A stretch of 64,000 nucleotides of DNA from Arthrobacter sp. ZGTC412 (GTDB taxonomy: Bacteria; Actinomycetota; Actinomycetes; Actinomycetales; Micrococcaceae): contig NZ_PJII01000004.1 of assembly GCF_002929215.1 (NCBI RefSeq), forward strand, positions 62,001 to 126,000, read 5' to 3'. The translations under genes and the position numbers were made by a program. Shown in pieces: positions 18,959 to 28,621 of this stretch (its first letter is position 1; each line of letters starts with the position of its first letter). Below the pieces are notes generated by a model. That model was not told where the DNA came from. It was given only the letters and a program-made list of their open reading frames with translations, and did no database searches.

Positions 18959-20460
18959 GTCGTTGTTCTTTCTGCGATGCCCATGGCGTTGGCCACGAGG
19001 CTGTGTTCGTTGATGTCGTCGCCGGTGTGCTCGGAGACGAACTGACCCTGGCGCATTACTTTGACGCGGTCGCTGAGGGAGATGATTTCCGGAAGGTCTG
19101 AGGAAACCACGATTACTGCGCTTCCGGCTTTGGCCAGCGCGTCGATGAGTTCGTAGATTTCGACTTTGCCGCCGACATCTACTCCCTTTGTGGGTTCATC
19201 GAAGAGGAATACTTTGGTGTTGCGCCAGGTCCATTTGGCGATCACAATTTTTTGTTGGTTGCCGCCGGAGAACTGGCGGGCGTTGAGGCGTACATTGGCC
19301 GGCCGGAGTGACATCCGCGCGGCTGCTTCTTCGGCGGCGGCGATTTGCTTGCGCACGCTGATGATGGGCCCAAAGCCGTTGAACTGCCTGTCGGCGGTGA
19401 GTGCGACGTTGAAGTAGGCAGGAACCTGCAGGACCAGGCCCTGGTGCTTGCGTTCTTCGGGGATGAACGCGATGCCGGCGTTTCTGCTGTCCCGCGGGGA
19501 GCGGATTCTGCGCTTTTTCCCGTCCACACTAACGGTGCCGGTGCTGCCTTTGTCCGCCCTGATGATGGCCCGCAAGAACTCGGTACGGCCGGATCCGACC
19601 AGGCCGGCGATGCCCAACACTTCGCCGGCCCGGACGTCCAGGGAAAGAGGACCGCCGCCGGTGGGGTGGCTGACCCCTGAGGCTGAAAACAGGACCGGAG
19701 CCTCTGGCGGGACCGGGTGCTGCCGTTTGAATGACAGCAGCTCCCGGCCGACCATGTTCCGTACGATGTCCTGTTCGGAGGTCTGCGCGATCGGCTGTGT
19801 GTAGTTGACGGTGCCGTCGCGCAGGACTACCACTTTGTCGGAGACGCTCATGACCTCGGGCATCTTGTGGGAGACGTAGATGATGCCTACGCCGCGGGTG
19901 TGGGCGATTTCGCGCACCCGGTTCAGGACGCCTTCGACGTTGTGTTCGAGCATGCTGGTGGTGGGTTCGTCGAGGGCGACGATCTTGGCACCGAAGGCCA
20001 GTGCCCTGGCAATGGTTAGAGCGTGCCTTTGGGCCGGGCTGAGCCCCCGTACGGAGGCTTTGGCCTTGAGCGGGAACCCCATCTGTGCGACGTCCGCCAG
20101 CGCCTGGTCGATGTCTTTGCCGGCGTCCCGGCGCTGGCGTGCTGTGCGCCCCAGCACGAGATTTTGCTCTACGGACAGCTGTGGAACGATGGCCGGTTCC
20201 TGGTGGGCAATTCTCACCCCGTCAGCCAGTGCCTGGCGGGGTGAGAAATGCTGCCGTACGTGCCCATCGATGATGACGGATCCGTGGTCGGGGACGAGGG
20301 AGCCGCCGAGAATGGCGAGCAGCGTGCTTTTGCCTGCCCCGTTTTCGCCGGCCAGTGTGCAAATTTCTCCGCGTTCCAACGTGAAGCTGACGTCATTCAG
20401 AGCGCGGACTCCGGGGAATGACTTCGCGATATTCTGCAGTTCCAGCAGCGGTGTAACCAT
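18955..20460 (-). CDS. ABC sugar transporter ATPase, RbsA family (two NBDs)
   Basis: A 501-residue double ATPase. The first domain has GENGAGKST and a degenerate signature (GLSPAQRH), with Walker B KIVALDEPT. The second domain has a diverged P-loop (GLVGSGRTE) and an intact FSGGNQQK signature, followed by FLFDEPTKGVDVGGK. This asymmetry is normal for RbsA/MglA proteins. The start is taken as ATG 20460 (MVTPLLELQ), where family homology begins; the upstream in-frame extension would run into the preceding gene. The spacing to the upstream stop is 19 bases. Confidence 0.93.
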   Translation of the reverse strand: MVTPLLELQNIAKSFPGVRALNDVSFTLERGEICTLAGENGAGKSTLLAILGGSLVPDHGSVIIDGHVRQHFSPRQALADGVRIAHQEPAIVPQLSVEQNLVLGRTARQRRDAGKDIDQALADVAQMGFPLKAKASVRGLSPAQRHALTIARALAFGAKIVALDEPTTSMLEHNVEGVLNRVREIAHTRGVGIIYVSHKMPEVMSVSDKVVVLRDGTVNYTQPIAQTSEQDIVRNMVGRELLSFKRQHPVPPEAPVLFSASGVSHPTGGGPLSLDVRAGEVLGIAGLVGSGRTEFLRAIIRADKGSTGTVSVDGKKRRIRSPRDSRNAGIAFIPEERKHQGLVLQVPAYFNVALTADRQFNGFGPIISVRKQIAAAEEAAARMSLRPANVRLNARQFSGGNQQKIVIAKWTWRNTKVFLFDEPTKGVDVGGKVEIYELIDALAKAGSAVIVVSSDLPEIISLSDRVKVMRQGQFVSEHTGDDINEHSLVANAMGIAERTTT

Positions 20461-20479
20461 GATGGGTGCCGTTTCTGCC

Positions 20480-21544
20480 TTACGGCATTCCGGTCGGGTA
20501 TTCCCCGACGTTCTCAGAATCAATGATGAAGGCCGGAACGTCGATCCATCCGGGAACCTTCTTGCCCGCCATCAGCCAGAGGGCTGCATCCACGCCGCTG
20601 GCGCCTTCGGTCACGGGCTGCTCGCTGACCGTGGCGGTCATGTTGCCGGCCTGAATTTCCTTCTTGGCCTGCGGAATGCCGTCAGTACCGACCAGCACCA
20701 CCTTGCCCGTGAGGTTCTTGGCAGCGATGGCAGCTGCGACTCCAAACGCCATGCCGTCGTTCTGCGAATAGAACGCCTTGATGTCGGGATTGGCCGTCAG
20801 CATGGCAGTTGCAATTTCCTGCGCCCTGGTTTGATCCCACTTCGCCGTCTGGGAAGCGACCAGCTCCAGGTTCGAATGCTTGGCCAGGCCATTCTTGAAC
20901 CCTTCGCCCCGGTTCAGTGCATTGGATGAGCCCGGGTCGCCTTCGATCATGGCAACCTTGCCACCCTCGGGAAGCTTAGAGGCGATGTACTCAGCAGCCG
21001 TTTCACCGATAGTCAGTGCGTCGGGTCCGACATAAACACTCCCAGGAATGTTGCCTTTGGCGTCGTTCAACACGACCACCGGCACATTCTGCGCCAATGC
21101 ATCAGTGAAGACCGTGTCCAGGCCGGTTGCGGAAATCGGCGAGGCAAGCAGGGCGCTGCAGCCCTGGTTCGCGGCGCTCTTTGCCTTGTCGAGCTGTTCG
21201 GTGATGGAGGATTCGTCGGTCACATCAAACGTCTGGTAGTTGACGCCGAGCCTTTTAGCCTCTGCTTCGAAGCCGTCCCGCTCAAATCCCCAGAATTCGT
21301 TGGACAGCGTCCGGGTGATGTAGCAAAGCTTCGTGTCGGCCGCTGGCGCTGCCGGTTCGCCAAGGCTGGCCTTTACATCCGTAATCGGTGTCTTTGCGGC
21401 GGCGTCAACGAGGCTTACCAGGTCTCCGCCGGACTCTGCGGGCTGGCCCGCTGGCCCGTCAGGGGTAGCACTGCATGCTGCGAGTAACGCGACTGCCGCC
21501 GTGGCGGCGAAAAGCTGTGTAACAGCGCGAGGAAGTTTAGTCAT
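20480..21544 (-). CDS. ABC sugar transporter, periplasmic-binding lipoprotein (RbsB-like)
   Basis: A 354-residue type-I periplasmic binding protein. The signal segment ends in the lipobox LLAACS. The mature protein has an unusual 40-residue Pro/Ala-rich linker, then LCYITRTLSNEFWGFERDGFE, ALLASPIS, VVLNDAKG and the late GTDGIPQAKKEI block typical of the ribose-binding family. ATG 21544 has AGGAA eight bases upstream. The gene leads the transporter trio, 131 bases after the kinase gene. Confidence 0.92.
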   Translation of the reverse strand: MTKLPRAVTQLFAATAAVALLAACSATPDGPAGQPAESGGDLVSLVDAAAKTPITDVKASLGEPAAPAADTKLCYITRTLSNEFWGFERDGFEAEAKRLGVNYQTFDVTDESSITEQLDKAKSAANQGCSALLASPISATGLDTVFTDALAQNVPVVVLNDAKGNIPGSVYVGPDALTIGETAAEYIASKLPEGGKVAMIEGDPGSSNALNRGEGFKNGLAKHSNLELVASQTAKWDQTRAQEIATAMLTANPDIKAFYSQNDGMAFGVAAAIAAKNLTGKVVLVGTDGIPQAKKEIQAGNMTATVSEQPVTEGASGVDAALWLMAGKKVPGWIDVPAFIIDSENVGEYPTGMP

Positions 21545-21675
21545 TGTGATAGTTCCTTTCATCATTGGAAGGCCCGCAACATGCGGCACTCTTGCTAGAT
21601 CTTGCTGCGGTACCTATTGCTTGGAGCACCCGCAACGGTTCTTGAATTGTGCTGGTCCGGCAGGATGCTGGTCAG

Positions 21676-22617
21676 CTAGTGGCCAATTGAGGTGTTGGCG
21701 AGGGAAACTCCGAGGCCGTCCTCGATATGACGGACGTCAGCAGTTGTCAGGAAAGACTCAGGCCTGCTGCATACGAGCCGGCCGGCCTCGTTGGCCGCCC
21801 TGAGGCACAAGGGAAACGGATGGCCGTTGGCCATTGCAAGGACCATTGTTCCCAGGAAGCTGTCACCGGCTCCGACTGAGTTGACAACCACTGTCGGTTC
21901 GACGTCCGCCTGCACGAAGTCATTTCCGTGCAGGGCCGCGACCCCGCCGCCGCCGAGCGTCAGGACAGGAGTTTTCGCGCCGGCCTCCCGCAGAGCGGTT
22001 AGGAGCAACAGGACATCTGTGGTGTGTGGGACATCCAGTACGTGGCAGGCTTCCCGGAGGTTTAGAACGACGACGTCCGCGAGCCGGAGGAGCGACCTGG
22101 CCTCTGCACACACCGGCGAGAGGTTCAGAACCACTGTAGAACCGAGTTCCCGGAAGCGGGCCGCTGCGTGCCTGACGGTGGGAAGCGGCACTTCGAGGTT
22201 CAGGACTACGAAGGCCGGCGGTTCATGGGCTTCGAGGTATCCGTCAATGTCTGCCGGTGAGAAGTTTCCGTTGGCTCCGGGGATAACGACGGTGTCGTAT
22301 TCCCCCTGGGAATCGATTCTGACGTGCCCTACGCCGGTGTGGGTCCGCTCATCCCGAATGATGCCCTCGGTTGCAATCCCGCGTTCGTGCAGGGCACTGA
22401 TGATGAAATTTCCCAAATCATCAGAGCCAACGCGGGCCACAAGGGAGACCGTCGGATCCACCGCTGCGATGCTCATCGCGGCGTTCAGACTCTTGCCGCC
22501 CGCGGCCATCTCGAAGCTGTCGCCCGTCACATATCCTGCAGCGCTTACTTCTGCGCCGCGATACGCAATGAGGTCCGCGTTTACCGACCCGACGACGCAG
22601 ACACCGGTTGACCGCAC
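21676..22617 (-). CDS. PfkB-family sugar kinase (ribokinase-like)
   Basis: A 313-residue kinase. The N-terminal GSVNADLIAYRGAEVSAAG and GGKSLNAAMS correspond to the sugar-binding PfkB signature 1 (normally GGKGANVA). The catalytic signature 2 is VVNSVGAGDSFLGTM, with the Asp base. Such enzymes phosphorylate ribose, fructose, tagatose-phosphate or nucleosides. The GTG start follows directly after the stop of the isomerase gene. Together with the isomerase it should convert the imported sugar to a phosphate ester. Confidence 0.88.
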   Translation of the reverse strand: MRSTGVCVVGSVNADLIAYRGAEVSAAGYVTGDSFEMAAGGKSLNAAMSIAAVDPTVSLVARVGSDDLGNFIISALHERGIATEGIIRDERTHTGVGHVRIDSQGEYDTVVIPGANGNFSPADIDGYLEAHEPPAFVVLNLEVPLPTVRHAAARFRELGSTVVLNLSPVCAEARSLLRLADVVVLNLREACHVLDVPHTTDVLLLLTALREAGAKTPVLTLGGGGVAALHGNDFVQADVEPTVVVNSVGAGDSFLGTMVLAMANGHPFPLCLRAANEAGRLVCSRPESFLTTADVRHIEDGLGVSLANTSIGH

Positions 22618-23580
22618 CTAGACACCCACAACCTGCGACCACAAAACCGACGATGAGCGCAGAGCATCTCCGCTGGGGAGATCCGGCTGGTCCCTGACCA
22701 AGTCGCGGGCCTTGTTGATGATGGTCTGCATCCTCTCGATGTTCATCTCGCACTCAGCGACAGGGTTCTCCCTGACCGGATCGGTGTCGAAGTAGTACGT
22801 TCCCTGATATCCCTCGCGGAGCAGGTAGTACACCAGTTCCAGTGTCTCCGCGAAGTGGATCGACGCTACCACGAGACCGTCATCGGCCACGCCATGCGAA
22901 TCGTTGAGCTGCAGCCCGAACAGTTTTTGTTCCCGCAGGCACATCGCGGCGGACTGCGCCGGATTTTCCCGCGCCATCAGCAGGTGGCCGAAGTCCAGGG
23001 TGACGCCGAGGTTGGGGCGGTCACAGTCCTTGATGAGGTTCATGACTGCACCCGTGGTGTTCAGAATGGTGCGTCCACGCGGCTCGGCCGGTTTGTACTC
23101 GATCGAAATACGGATGTCCTGGTCAACATCGGCGACTGCCTGAAGGCTTTCGACCATCCAGTTCCAGGACTTCATGTAGTCCATCTGCAGGGGGTATTCA
23201 TAACCGTCATGAGCCGGCCACAGCAATACATGGTCCGAACCAAATTCCCGACAGAGGCTGATGGCTTCCTTCACCATCGCGACCGCTGCTTCCCGAAGCG
23301 CGGGGTCAGGATTGGTGAATCCCCCGTTGGAGAACTGAGGTGCCGGCCAACGGAGCTGGATACCCCGGACATCGAGATCGGCTTTGTCCAAAGCCGCCTT
23401 TATTTCCTCTACTGAATGCTGACCGAAGTGCTCCGGGTAGTTCAGTTCGAGTGACGTCAACCCCTTGACGGTTCCGGCAACAGCGATCAGATCGATCACC
23501 GAGTCTTCGCCGCTGGGGTACTTCTTGCCCTTGCCCAGCCCAAAGGAATTAAGGCGGGTGGAGTACTTAACATCTGTCAT
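22618..23580 (-). CDS. Sugar-phosphate isomerase/epimerase (xylose-isomerase-like TIM barrel)
   Basis: A 320-residue AP-endonuclease-2/xylose-isomerase-type barrel. Likely metal ligands are the Glu in RISIEYKPAE, the Asp in GVTLDFGHLL and the His in QLNDSHG, followed by the late TYYFDTDP segment. The family includes EryC-type tetrulose-phosphate racemases, D-tagatose/psicose epimerases and rhamnose isomerases; a specific reaction is not assigned. ATG 23580 is preferred over 23610 because conservation starts after it, although its ribosome site is weak. It is the first gene of the operon and faces the SorC regulator across a 316-base region with palindromic repeats. Confidence 0.82.
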   Translation of the reverse strand: MTDVKYSTRLNSFGLGKGKKYPSGEDSVIDLIAVAGTVKGLTSLELNYPEHFGQHSVEEIKAALDKADLDVRGIQLRWPAPQFSNGGFTNPDPALREAAVAMVKEAISLCREFGSDHVLLWPAHDGYEYPLQMDYMKSWNWMVESLQAVADVDQDIRISIEYKPAEPRGRTILNTTGAVMNLIKDCDRPNLGVTLDFGHLLMARENPAQSAAMCLREQKLFGLQLNDSHGVADDGLVVASIHFAETLELVYYLLREGYQGTYYFDTDPVRENPVAECEMNIERMQTIINKARDLVRDQPDLPSGDALRSSSVLWSQVVGV

Positions 23581-23737
23581 CTGCGTTTCGCTTTCGATCG
23601 TGAAGGCCACTTAGTCCACGGGGGACGGCGATCGAAATTCCTGACGGAACTTCGGCTCTGAGGTCGGGCTGGTCTTGGAAGTCTATGAGCCAAAATCCCC
23701 GAAAAGGATGGCAAAATCGATATTGAGGAAGAAGTTT

Positions 23738-23780
23738 TTCAGCGCTGAATATTCATTCAGTACCGCTTCTAGCGCTGAAT
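23738..23780. promoter_or_regulatory. Candidate SorC-regulator operators (repeated AGCGCTGAAT)
   Basis: TTCAGCGCTGAA at 23738-23749 is a perfect 12-base palindrome. AGCGCTGAAT recurs at 23771-23780, exactly 30 bases (about three helical turns) after the first copy at 23741-23750. GAATATTC lies between them. The site sits in the 316-base divergent region (23581-23896) between the isomerase operon and the SorC gene. Confidence 0.7.
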
Positions 23781-23896
23781 GACTGAGACCTGGGCCACGT
23801 TCCGCTTGAGGGACTAAGGCTTCCAGCAGGAGAGACGAGCGCGCACGCTATTCGGGTTTGCATAAATATTCAGACACGCACGAAAGGTTACGAAAT

Positions 23897-24886
23897 ATGA
23901 CGCAGTTCACAGAATCATCGACCTTGCTGTCCGTCAGCACAGAACAACTTCGACTCTTCACGAAGATTGCCGTGCTCTACCACGAGGAAGGCCTTTCGCA
24001 GGGTGACATCTCCCAGCGACTGAACCTCTCCCAGGCACGGGTGTCGCGATACCTCAAGAACGCAGTTGACTTAGGAATAGTGCGAACATCCATCGTCCAG
24101 CCGGCGGGAATCTACGTCGGACTTGAAAAGGCCCTTGAGGAGAAGTATCAGCTCCGGGAGGTCGTGGTCGTGGACGTTATGGACGGTGCTTCACTGGGTA
24201 TGCGGCTGGGCTCGTCCGCAGCCACTTACCTCGAAACCACGATTGACGCCAACGACTACGTGGGGATTTCCTCATGGAGCACCACACTTCTGCACACCGT
24301 TGAAGCCATGCGCTCACGCCCCAGGAAAATTGCGAGTGAAGTAATCCAGCTCATCGGCGGCGTAGGCAGCCCCCAAGCCCAGATGCAGGCCAGCCGCCTG
24401 GTCTCCCACCTCGCAGAACTCACTTCAGCCAAGCCCTACTTCATGGGATGTCCTGGCCTCGTCGCCAATCAACAGATTCGCGAGGCGTTCCTTGGGGATC
24501 CAGCAGTGGCTGCATCGATAGAAGCCTGGGAGCGCCTTACGACCCTGCTGGTAGGAATCGGTACGTTCCCCGCTTCACCACTCTGGCAAGCCAGCGGGAA
24601 CGCCCTAAGTAGCGCCGAAGAAGGAGAACTATCCCGGGCAGGGGCGGTCGGCGAGATCTGTCTGCGTTTCTTCGACATCGACGGACTGCCCATGAAGCCC
24701 GCCATCGAAGAAAGAGTAATCTCCATCAACGCCGAGGCCATGATGCAGGTACCCCGCCGCGTAGGCGTAGCGGGCGGCATGGGCAAACTGGACGCCATCC
24801 GCGGCGCCGTAGCCGGCGGGTGGATCAACGTCCTGATCACCGACGCCGACGTGGCGAGACAGCTCCTCGAACCACCACAGCTGTAA
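23897..24886 (+). CDS. SorC/DeoR-type sugar-responsive regulator
   Basis: A 329-residue regulator. The N-terminal HTH reads TKIAVLYHEEGLSQGDISQRLNLSQARVSRYL (about residues 18-50). The large C-terminal SorC domain has the phosphosugar-isomerase-like fold: GLEKALEEKYQLREVVVVD, GISSWSTTLLHTV, IQLIGGVGSPQAQMQASRLVSHLA. Such proteins bind phosphorylated sugars and include EryD and DeoR of Bacillus. ATG 23897 follows AAAGG by ten bases and is preferred to 23858. Its position, divergent from a complete sugar operon with palindromes between them, makes it the likely regulator of that operon. Confidence 0.9.
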   Translation: MTQFTESSTLLSVSTEQLRLFTKIAVLYHEEGLSQGDISQRLNLSQARVSRYLKNAVDLGIVRTSIVQPAGIYVGLEKALEEKYQLREVVVVDVMDGASLGMRLGSSAATYLETTIDANDYVGISSWSTTLLHTVEAMRSRPRKIASEVIQLIGGVGSPQAQMQASRLVSHLAELTSAKPYFMGCPGLVANQQIREAFLGDPAVAASIEAWERLTTLLVGIGTFPASPLWQASGNALSSAEEGELSRAGAVGEICLRFFDIDGLPMKPAIEERVISINAEAMMQVPRRVGVAGGMGKLDAIRGAVAGGWINVLITDADVARQLLEPPQL

Positions 24887-25128
24887 GCGGGTCAGCACCA
24901 GTTCGCCCGCGGGGAAACACAGTGGTTGTGCACACACGTTTTCACCGGGCTGGCGGTCACCAAGTCATCAAGCAGCTCCACCCCTGCGTTAAATGACCAT
25001 CGCCATCAGCGGCAGCACACACAGAGATTCGCACCCGACATTTCCACCGAACAGCAAGCCACCCTCGTGGCGATCCATGGCCCTAAAAGTCTCGCACCAG
25101 GAAAAGAGCCAAGTCAGGTGTGCTTCGA

Positions 25129-27020
25129 TCAGCGCTGGACGCGTTTCTGAGCAGAGGCTCGCGAAAGGCTCAGGTACCCCTCCTTGGTTCCCAGTACTTG
25201 GACTTTGATAACTTGACCGCGGTCAACGGCCGCGATGCGGTAGGTGGCTTTGCTGGCGCCCCTGATCGGCAGGTTGTTCCGGTACCACTGATAGTGAAGC
25301 TGTGTTCCGGGGGTCCACGCCCCGGCATGGGCTGTTAGCTTCCGTCCTGCCTGCAGGGTTCCGGTTATTAGCGGTGTAGGGGCGGTCAGGATGCCGGTGT
25401 TGATCAGGTGCTGGGCGCCTGTCCTCGTGACCGTTGTGTAATAGGTCTGCATGCCCGTGACCCGCACCTGCAGAACTGCGTTACGATCCCTCGCCGGCAC
25501 GGTATAGCTTGAGCCTGTTGCGCCCTGAATGGCCTGGCCGTTACGAAGCCACTGGTAGCTAAATTTGGTCCCAGCGGTCCACCCAGGGGTGGATGCCCGC
25601 AGGGTCACTCCGACGCGCGCGCTTCCGGAGACTAGCGGGCCGGCGGACGTCAGATTAACCAGCGGGATCTTCACCACGGAGGCCTCGGCTTCGTCGGAGA
25701 CATAGCCGGGACTGTCCGTTCGAACCACTGCCTGAAGAGTCGCTCCGGCGTCAGTGGCCTTCAGAGTGTATGCCGCCGCGGTCGCGCCGGAAACAGTCTG
25801 CCCGTTGCGCAACCAAGCGTAAGTTACTGCCTGTCCGGCAGGCCACGGATTGTTAGCAGTTAACCGGTAGCCGGGTTGGAGTCTCTGCTGGAGTTCTGCC
25901 ACTGTGTTCACGAGCGTATCGCCGTGGACATAGCCGCTGCGCCGGTTCTCCGGGAGGGGTGCGGGAACAACCGTGACAACCGCAGAGGCTCCCTTCACAC
26001 GGGTCCCTGCTTCAATGAACTGGAATCTCTGCCCCACGTCCGTCGGTCTGGGATACCAGGAATCCGGTGCCGCTTCCGGCGTTGACGGGAAGCTTCCGTC
26101 GGACCGAAGCCGATACCATCCGGACTTCGTACTCTGATCCGGGGCGGTACGGGCCACCCGTACCGGGTCGTAGCTGTAGGGCCTTGCCTCTCCAACGGTC
26201 ACATCATTGAATCCGCCGGTGCCTTCAACGCTGCGGACCAGCCCCGAGGCCCGCTCGTGCACAGTGCCGTCCGGCCACGTCCCGGTGACAACGATCCGCG
26301 AGACGCTGCCTGCCGCCGGAATGTATTCCCTGCGGTCAGACACCTGGGTTCCGTCCTCCAGGAGCCAGTGGTAGCTCAGGACTGCTCCCTTACCCCAGGC
26401 CGGGAAACGCACCTCAGCTGGAACCCCGGCCTTGAACGCCCAGGAACCTGCGGCGTCGGGGCAGCATGGGTCGGATGGCCCACCCGGGCTTCCCACCCTG
26501 CCGGACGGTGCAGCGACAAGTAGGGCTGGTAGATGCTCCGGGAGTAAAGCGGTGGCTGGGCTCCCGTGGGGAAGCGCGGAACCATTTCCAACACCGGGGT
26601 GACATAGGTGAGCCGCTGCAGCCCTTCAGGCAAGGACCCTTCCGGCGTGGGAATGGTCACGGTGTAAGCCGTGGACGCACCATTAGTTGCCCCGGCTTCG
26701 ATGCCGGCCCTGTTTACGCTGAGTCTCGTGGTGATACCTTGGTCGTTTTCAAGCGTGAGATGCATGTGGGCCAGCACGGCCTGCTGGTCCCCCTCGCATC
26801 TAATGCTGACCTGCATCCGCAAGGCGTCACCGGCAAGGACGGTTGCCGGCAAAGCCAGGGATTCGAGGTTGCCCACGGCCGCCGAAGATTCCGCTCCGCA
26901 GGGGTACGACGAGACCGCAATGGCTGGAGATGCCACCACCGCGCCGGACAAAACCACGGTTGCGGCAAGACCTGCCGAGATGACAGCACGTACAACACGG
27001 CCCACGAATTCCCCCAACAT
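25129..27020 (-). pseudogene. Secreted Ig-like-repeat protein, frameshifted
   Basis: Two overlapping reading frames form one protein of about 630 residues. The upstream part (from about 27020, down to about 26460) carries a signal sequence (RVVRAVISAG, hydrophobic core, SPAIA) and a beta-rich domain. The downstream part (about 26457 to 25129) continues with at least three Ig-like repeats of about 85 residues, each with a YxWLRNGQ-type motif and a TVPARDRN-type ending, found in actinobacterial surface proteins. The frames join at a GGGG run at 26458-26461: one extra base there would restore HAAPDAAGSW and a continuous protein. The start is uncertain (GTG 27005 with GGGGGAA upstream is an alternative). 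Either a real mutation or a sequencing error is possible. Confidence 0.75.
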
Positions 27021-27216
27021 CCCAGACAATTCATCAGAGTATATATGCAGCCCCATGCCGCATCAGGGCACCGGCGGAACGGGTTGCAGGTCAGGGTTTA
27101 TCAGTGGACCGCTGACGCCGTCGACACCCACATCCAGAGCGAGCTGGCTGGTACACGGTTCGCACTATAGGCTGCCCCCGCCGTCGTTCGATCCGCGCAG
27201 CTGGTAGCCGTGCTGG

Positions 27217-28458
27217 CTAGTCCGCGGCAGCGAGCTGTCCGCAGGCCCCGTCGATCTCCTTGCCCCGCGTGTCGCGCAGGGTGCAGGGCACCCCGGCGGC
27301 GCGGAGCCGCTCGATAAACTCCTGCGCCACCGGCTTTTCCGAGGCGGTCCATATGGAGCCCGGGGTCGGGTTGAGCGGGATCGGGTTCACGTGCACCCAG
27401 CCGCGGCCGCGCTGGTTGAGCTTCTTGGCCAACAGGTCTGCACGCCAGGGGTGGTCGTTCATGTCCTTGATCAGTGCATACTCGATGCTCACCCGGCGGC
27501 CGGTCTTGCGGTAGTAGTAATAGGCCGCGTCGATCGCCTCGTCCACGTTCCACTTGTTGTTGACCGGGATCAGCTCGTCGCGGAGCTCGTCGTCGGGGGC
27601 GTGCAGGGACAGCGCAAAGGTGACCGGCAGCTCCTCGTCCGCAAGCTTGCGGATGGCGGGGACGAGGCCCACGGTGGAGACCGTGATGTTCCGGGCCGAC
27701 ATACCCAGGCCCTCGGGAGCGGGGTCCACGAAGCGGTGGAGGGCGGCCATCACGCGCTTGTAGTTGGCCAGCGGCTCGCCCATGCCCATAAAGACGATGT
27801 TGGTGACCCGCTCGGCGTCGTGCTCGTTCTCGCCCAGCTCGCCGGCAGCTATGGCGCGGTTCGCAGCGACCACCTGGTCAACGATCTCCGCGGTGGACAT
27901 GTTGCGGGTCAACCCGGCCTGGCCGGTGGCGCAGAAGGGGCAGTTCATCCCGCAGCCTGCCTGCGAGGAGACGCAGAGAGTGATGCGGCCCGGGTAGCGC
28001 ATGAGCACGGACTCCACCAGCGCCCCGTCGAACAGCCGCCAGAGGAACTTGATGGTGTCCCCGTTGTCAGTGCGGAGGCGGCGGACCTCGGTGAGCAGCG
28101 GCGGGAACATCTGGGAGACGAGCTCCTCACGGCCTGCCTTGGGCAGGTCGCTCATGGCTTCGGGGTCCGTGGTCCAGTGCTGAAAGTAGTGCGTGGAGAG
28201 CTGCTTCGCCCGGAAGGCAGGGACGCCGAGTTCCTTCAGCTTCTCTGCGCGCTCGGCCAGGGTCAGGTCGGCCAGGTGGGTCGGCGGCTGCTTCACCCGC
28301 GGGGACGCGAACTGGAGCAGCGGCCGGCCCTCGACAGTACGCGCCTGCTTCCAGCCCTCGGCGGTCGGGCGGACCTGCGGGCGGGTACTCTCGGCGGCCC
28401 CGTCGCCCTCTGGGCGGGCGCGGACGGGAGTATTGGAAGAAGAATTGGGGGAAGTCAT
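27217..28458 (-). CDS. rlmN: 23S rRNA (adenine2503-C2)-methyltransferase RlmN
   Basis: A 413-residue radical-SAM enzyme that methylates A2503 of 23S rRNA and A37 of some tRNAs. The iron-sulfur motif is CGMNCPFC (CxxxCxxC) near residue 178. GMGEPLANY is the SAM-binding GEP region and the C-terminal [16 protein letters not shown] supplies the catalytic cysteine. The first 60 residues are a low-complexity extension typical of Actinobacteria. It reads divergently from the aldo/keto reductase gene, with a 163-base spacer. Confidence 0.96.
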   Translation of the reverse strand: MTSPNSSSNTPVRARPEGDGAAESTRPQVRPTAEGWKQARTVEGRPLLQFASPRVKQPPTHLADLTLAERAEKLKELGVPAFRAKQLSTHYFQHWTTDPEAMSDLPKAGREELVSQMFPPLLTEVRRLRTDNGDTIKFLWRLFDGALVESVLMRYPGRITLCVSSQAGCGMNCPFCATGQAGLTRNMSTAEIVDQVVAANRAIAAGELGENEHDAERVTNIVFMGMGEPLANYKRVMAALHRFVDPAPEGLGMSARNITVSTVGLVPAIRKLADEELPVTFALSLHAPDDELRDELIPVNNKWNVDEAIDAAYYYYRKTGRRVSIEYALIKDMNDHPWRADLLAKKLNQRGRGWVHVNPIPLNPTPGSIWTASEKPVAQEFIERLRAAGVPCTLRDTRGKEIDGACGQLAAAD

Positions 28459-28583
28459 CCTTACTATTGTCCCATGCCGGTTTTCGCATTGGGAATCGGG
28501 GCACTATGATTCCGCTCTCGCCCTGTCCTCCGGTAACTGAAAGATGAGATAGAGGGCAAAATTGTCGGCGTTCATCCGCTTCG

Positions 28584-28612
28584 TTGACAGCCACAACGCT
28601 CCCTTTTAGGCT
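28584..28612 (+). promoter_or_regulatory. Sigma-70-like promoter giving a probable leaderless mRNA
   Basis: TTGACA (28584-28589), a 17-base spacer and TAGGCT (28607-28612). The expected transcription start is within a few bases of the GTG at 28622, and that start has no ribosome-binding sequence. Confidence 0.5.
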
Positions 28613-28621
28613 CCTGCCAGG

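Noticed and set aside
24887-25128. Short frames after the SorC gene (for example from 24926 and 24993)
   Set aside because: No convincing ribosome site or motif; the two overlapping frames are equally uninformative. I see nothing supportable in this gap.
27391-28509. 372-residue plus-strand frame opposite rlmN
   Set aside because: Shadow of rlmN, which has a clear CxxxCxxC radical-SAM motif.
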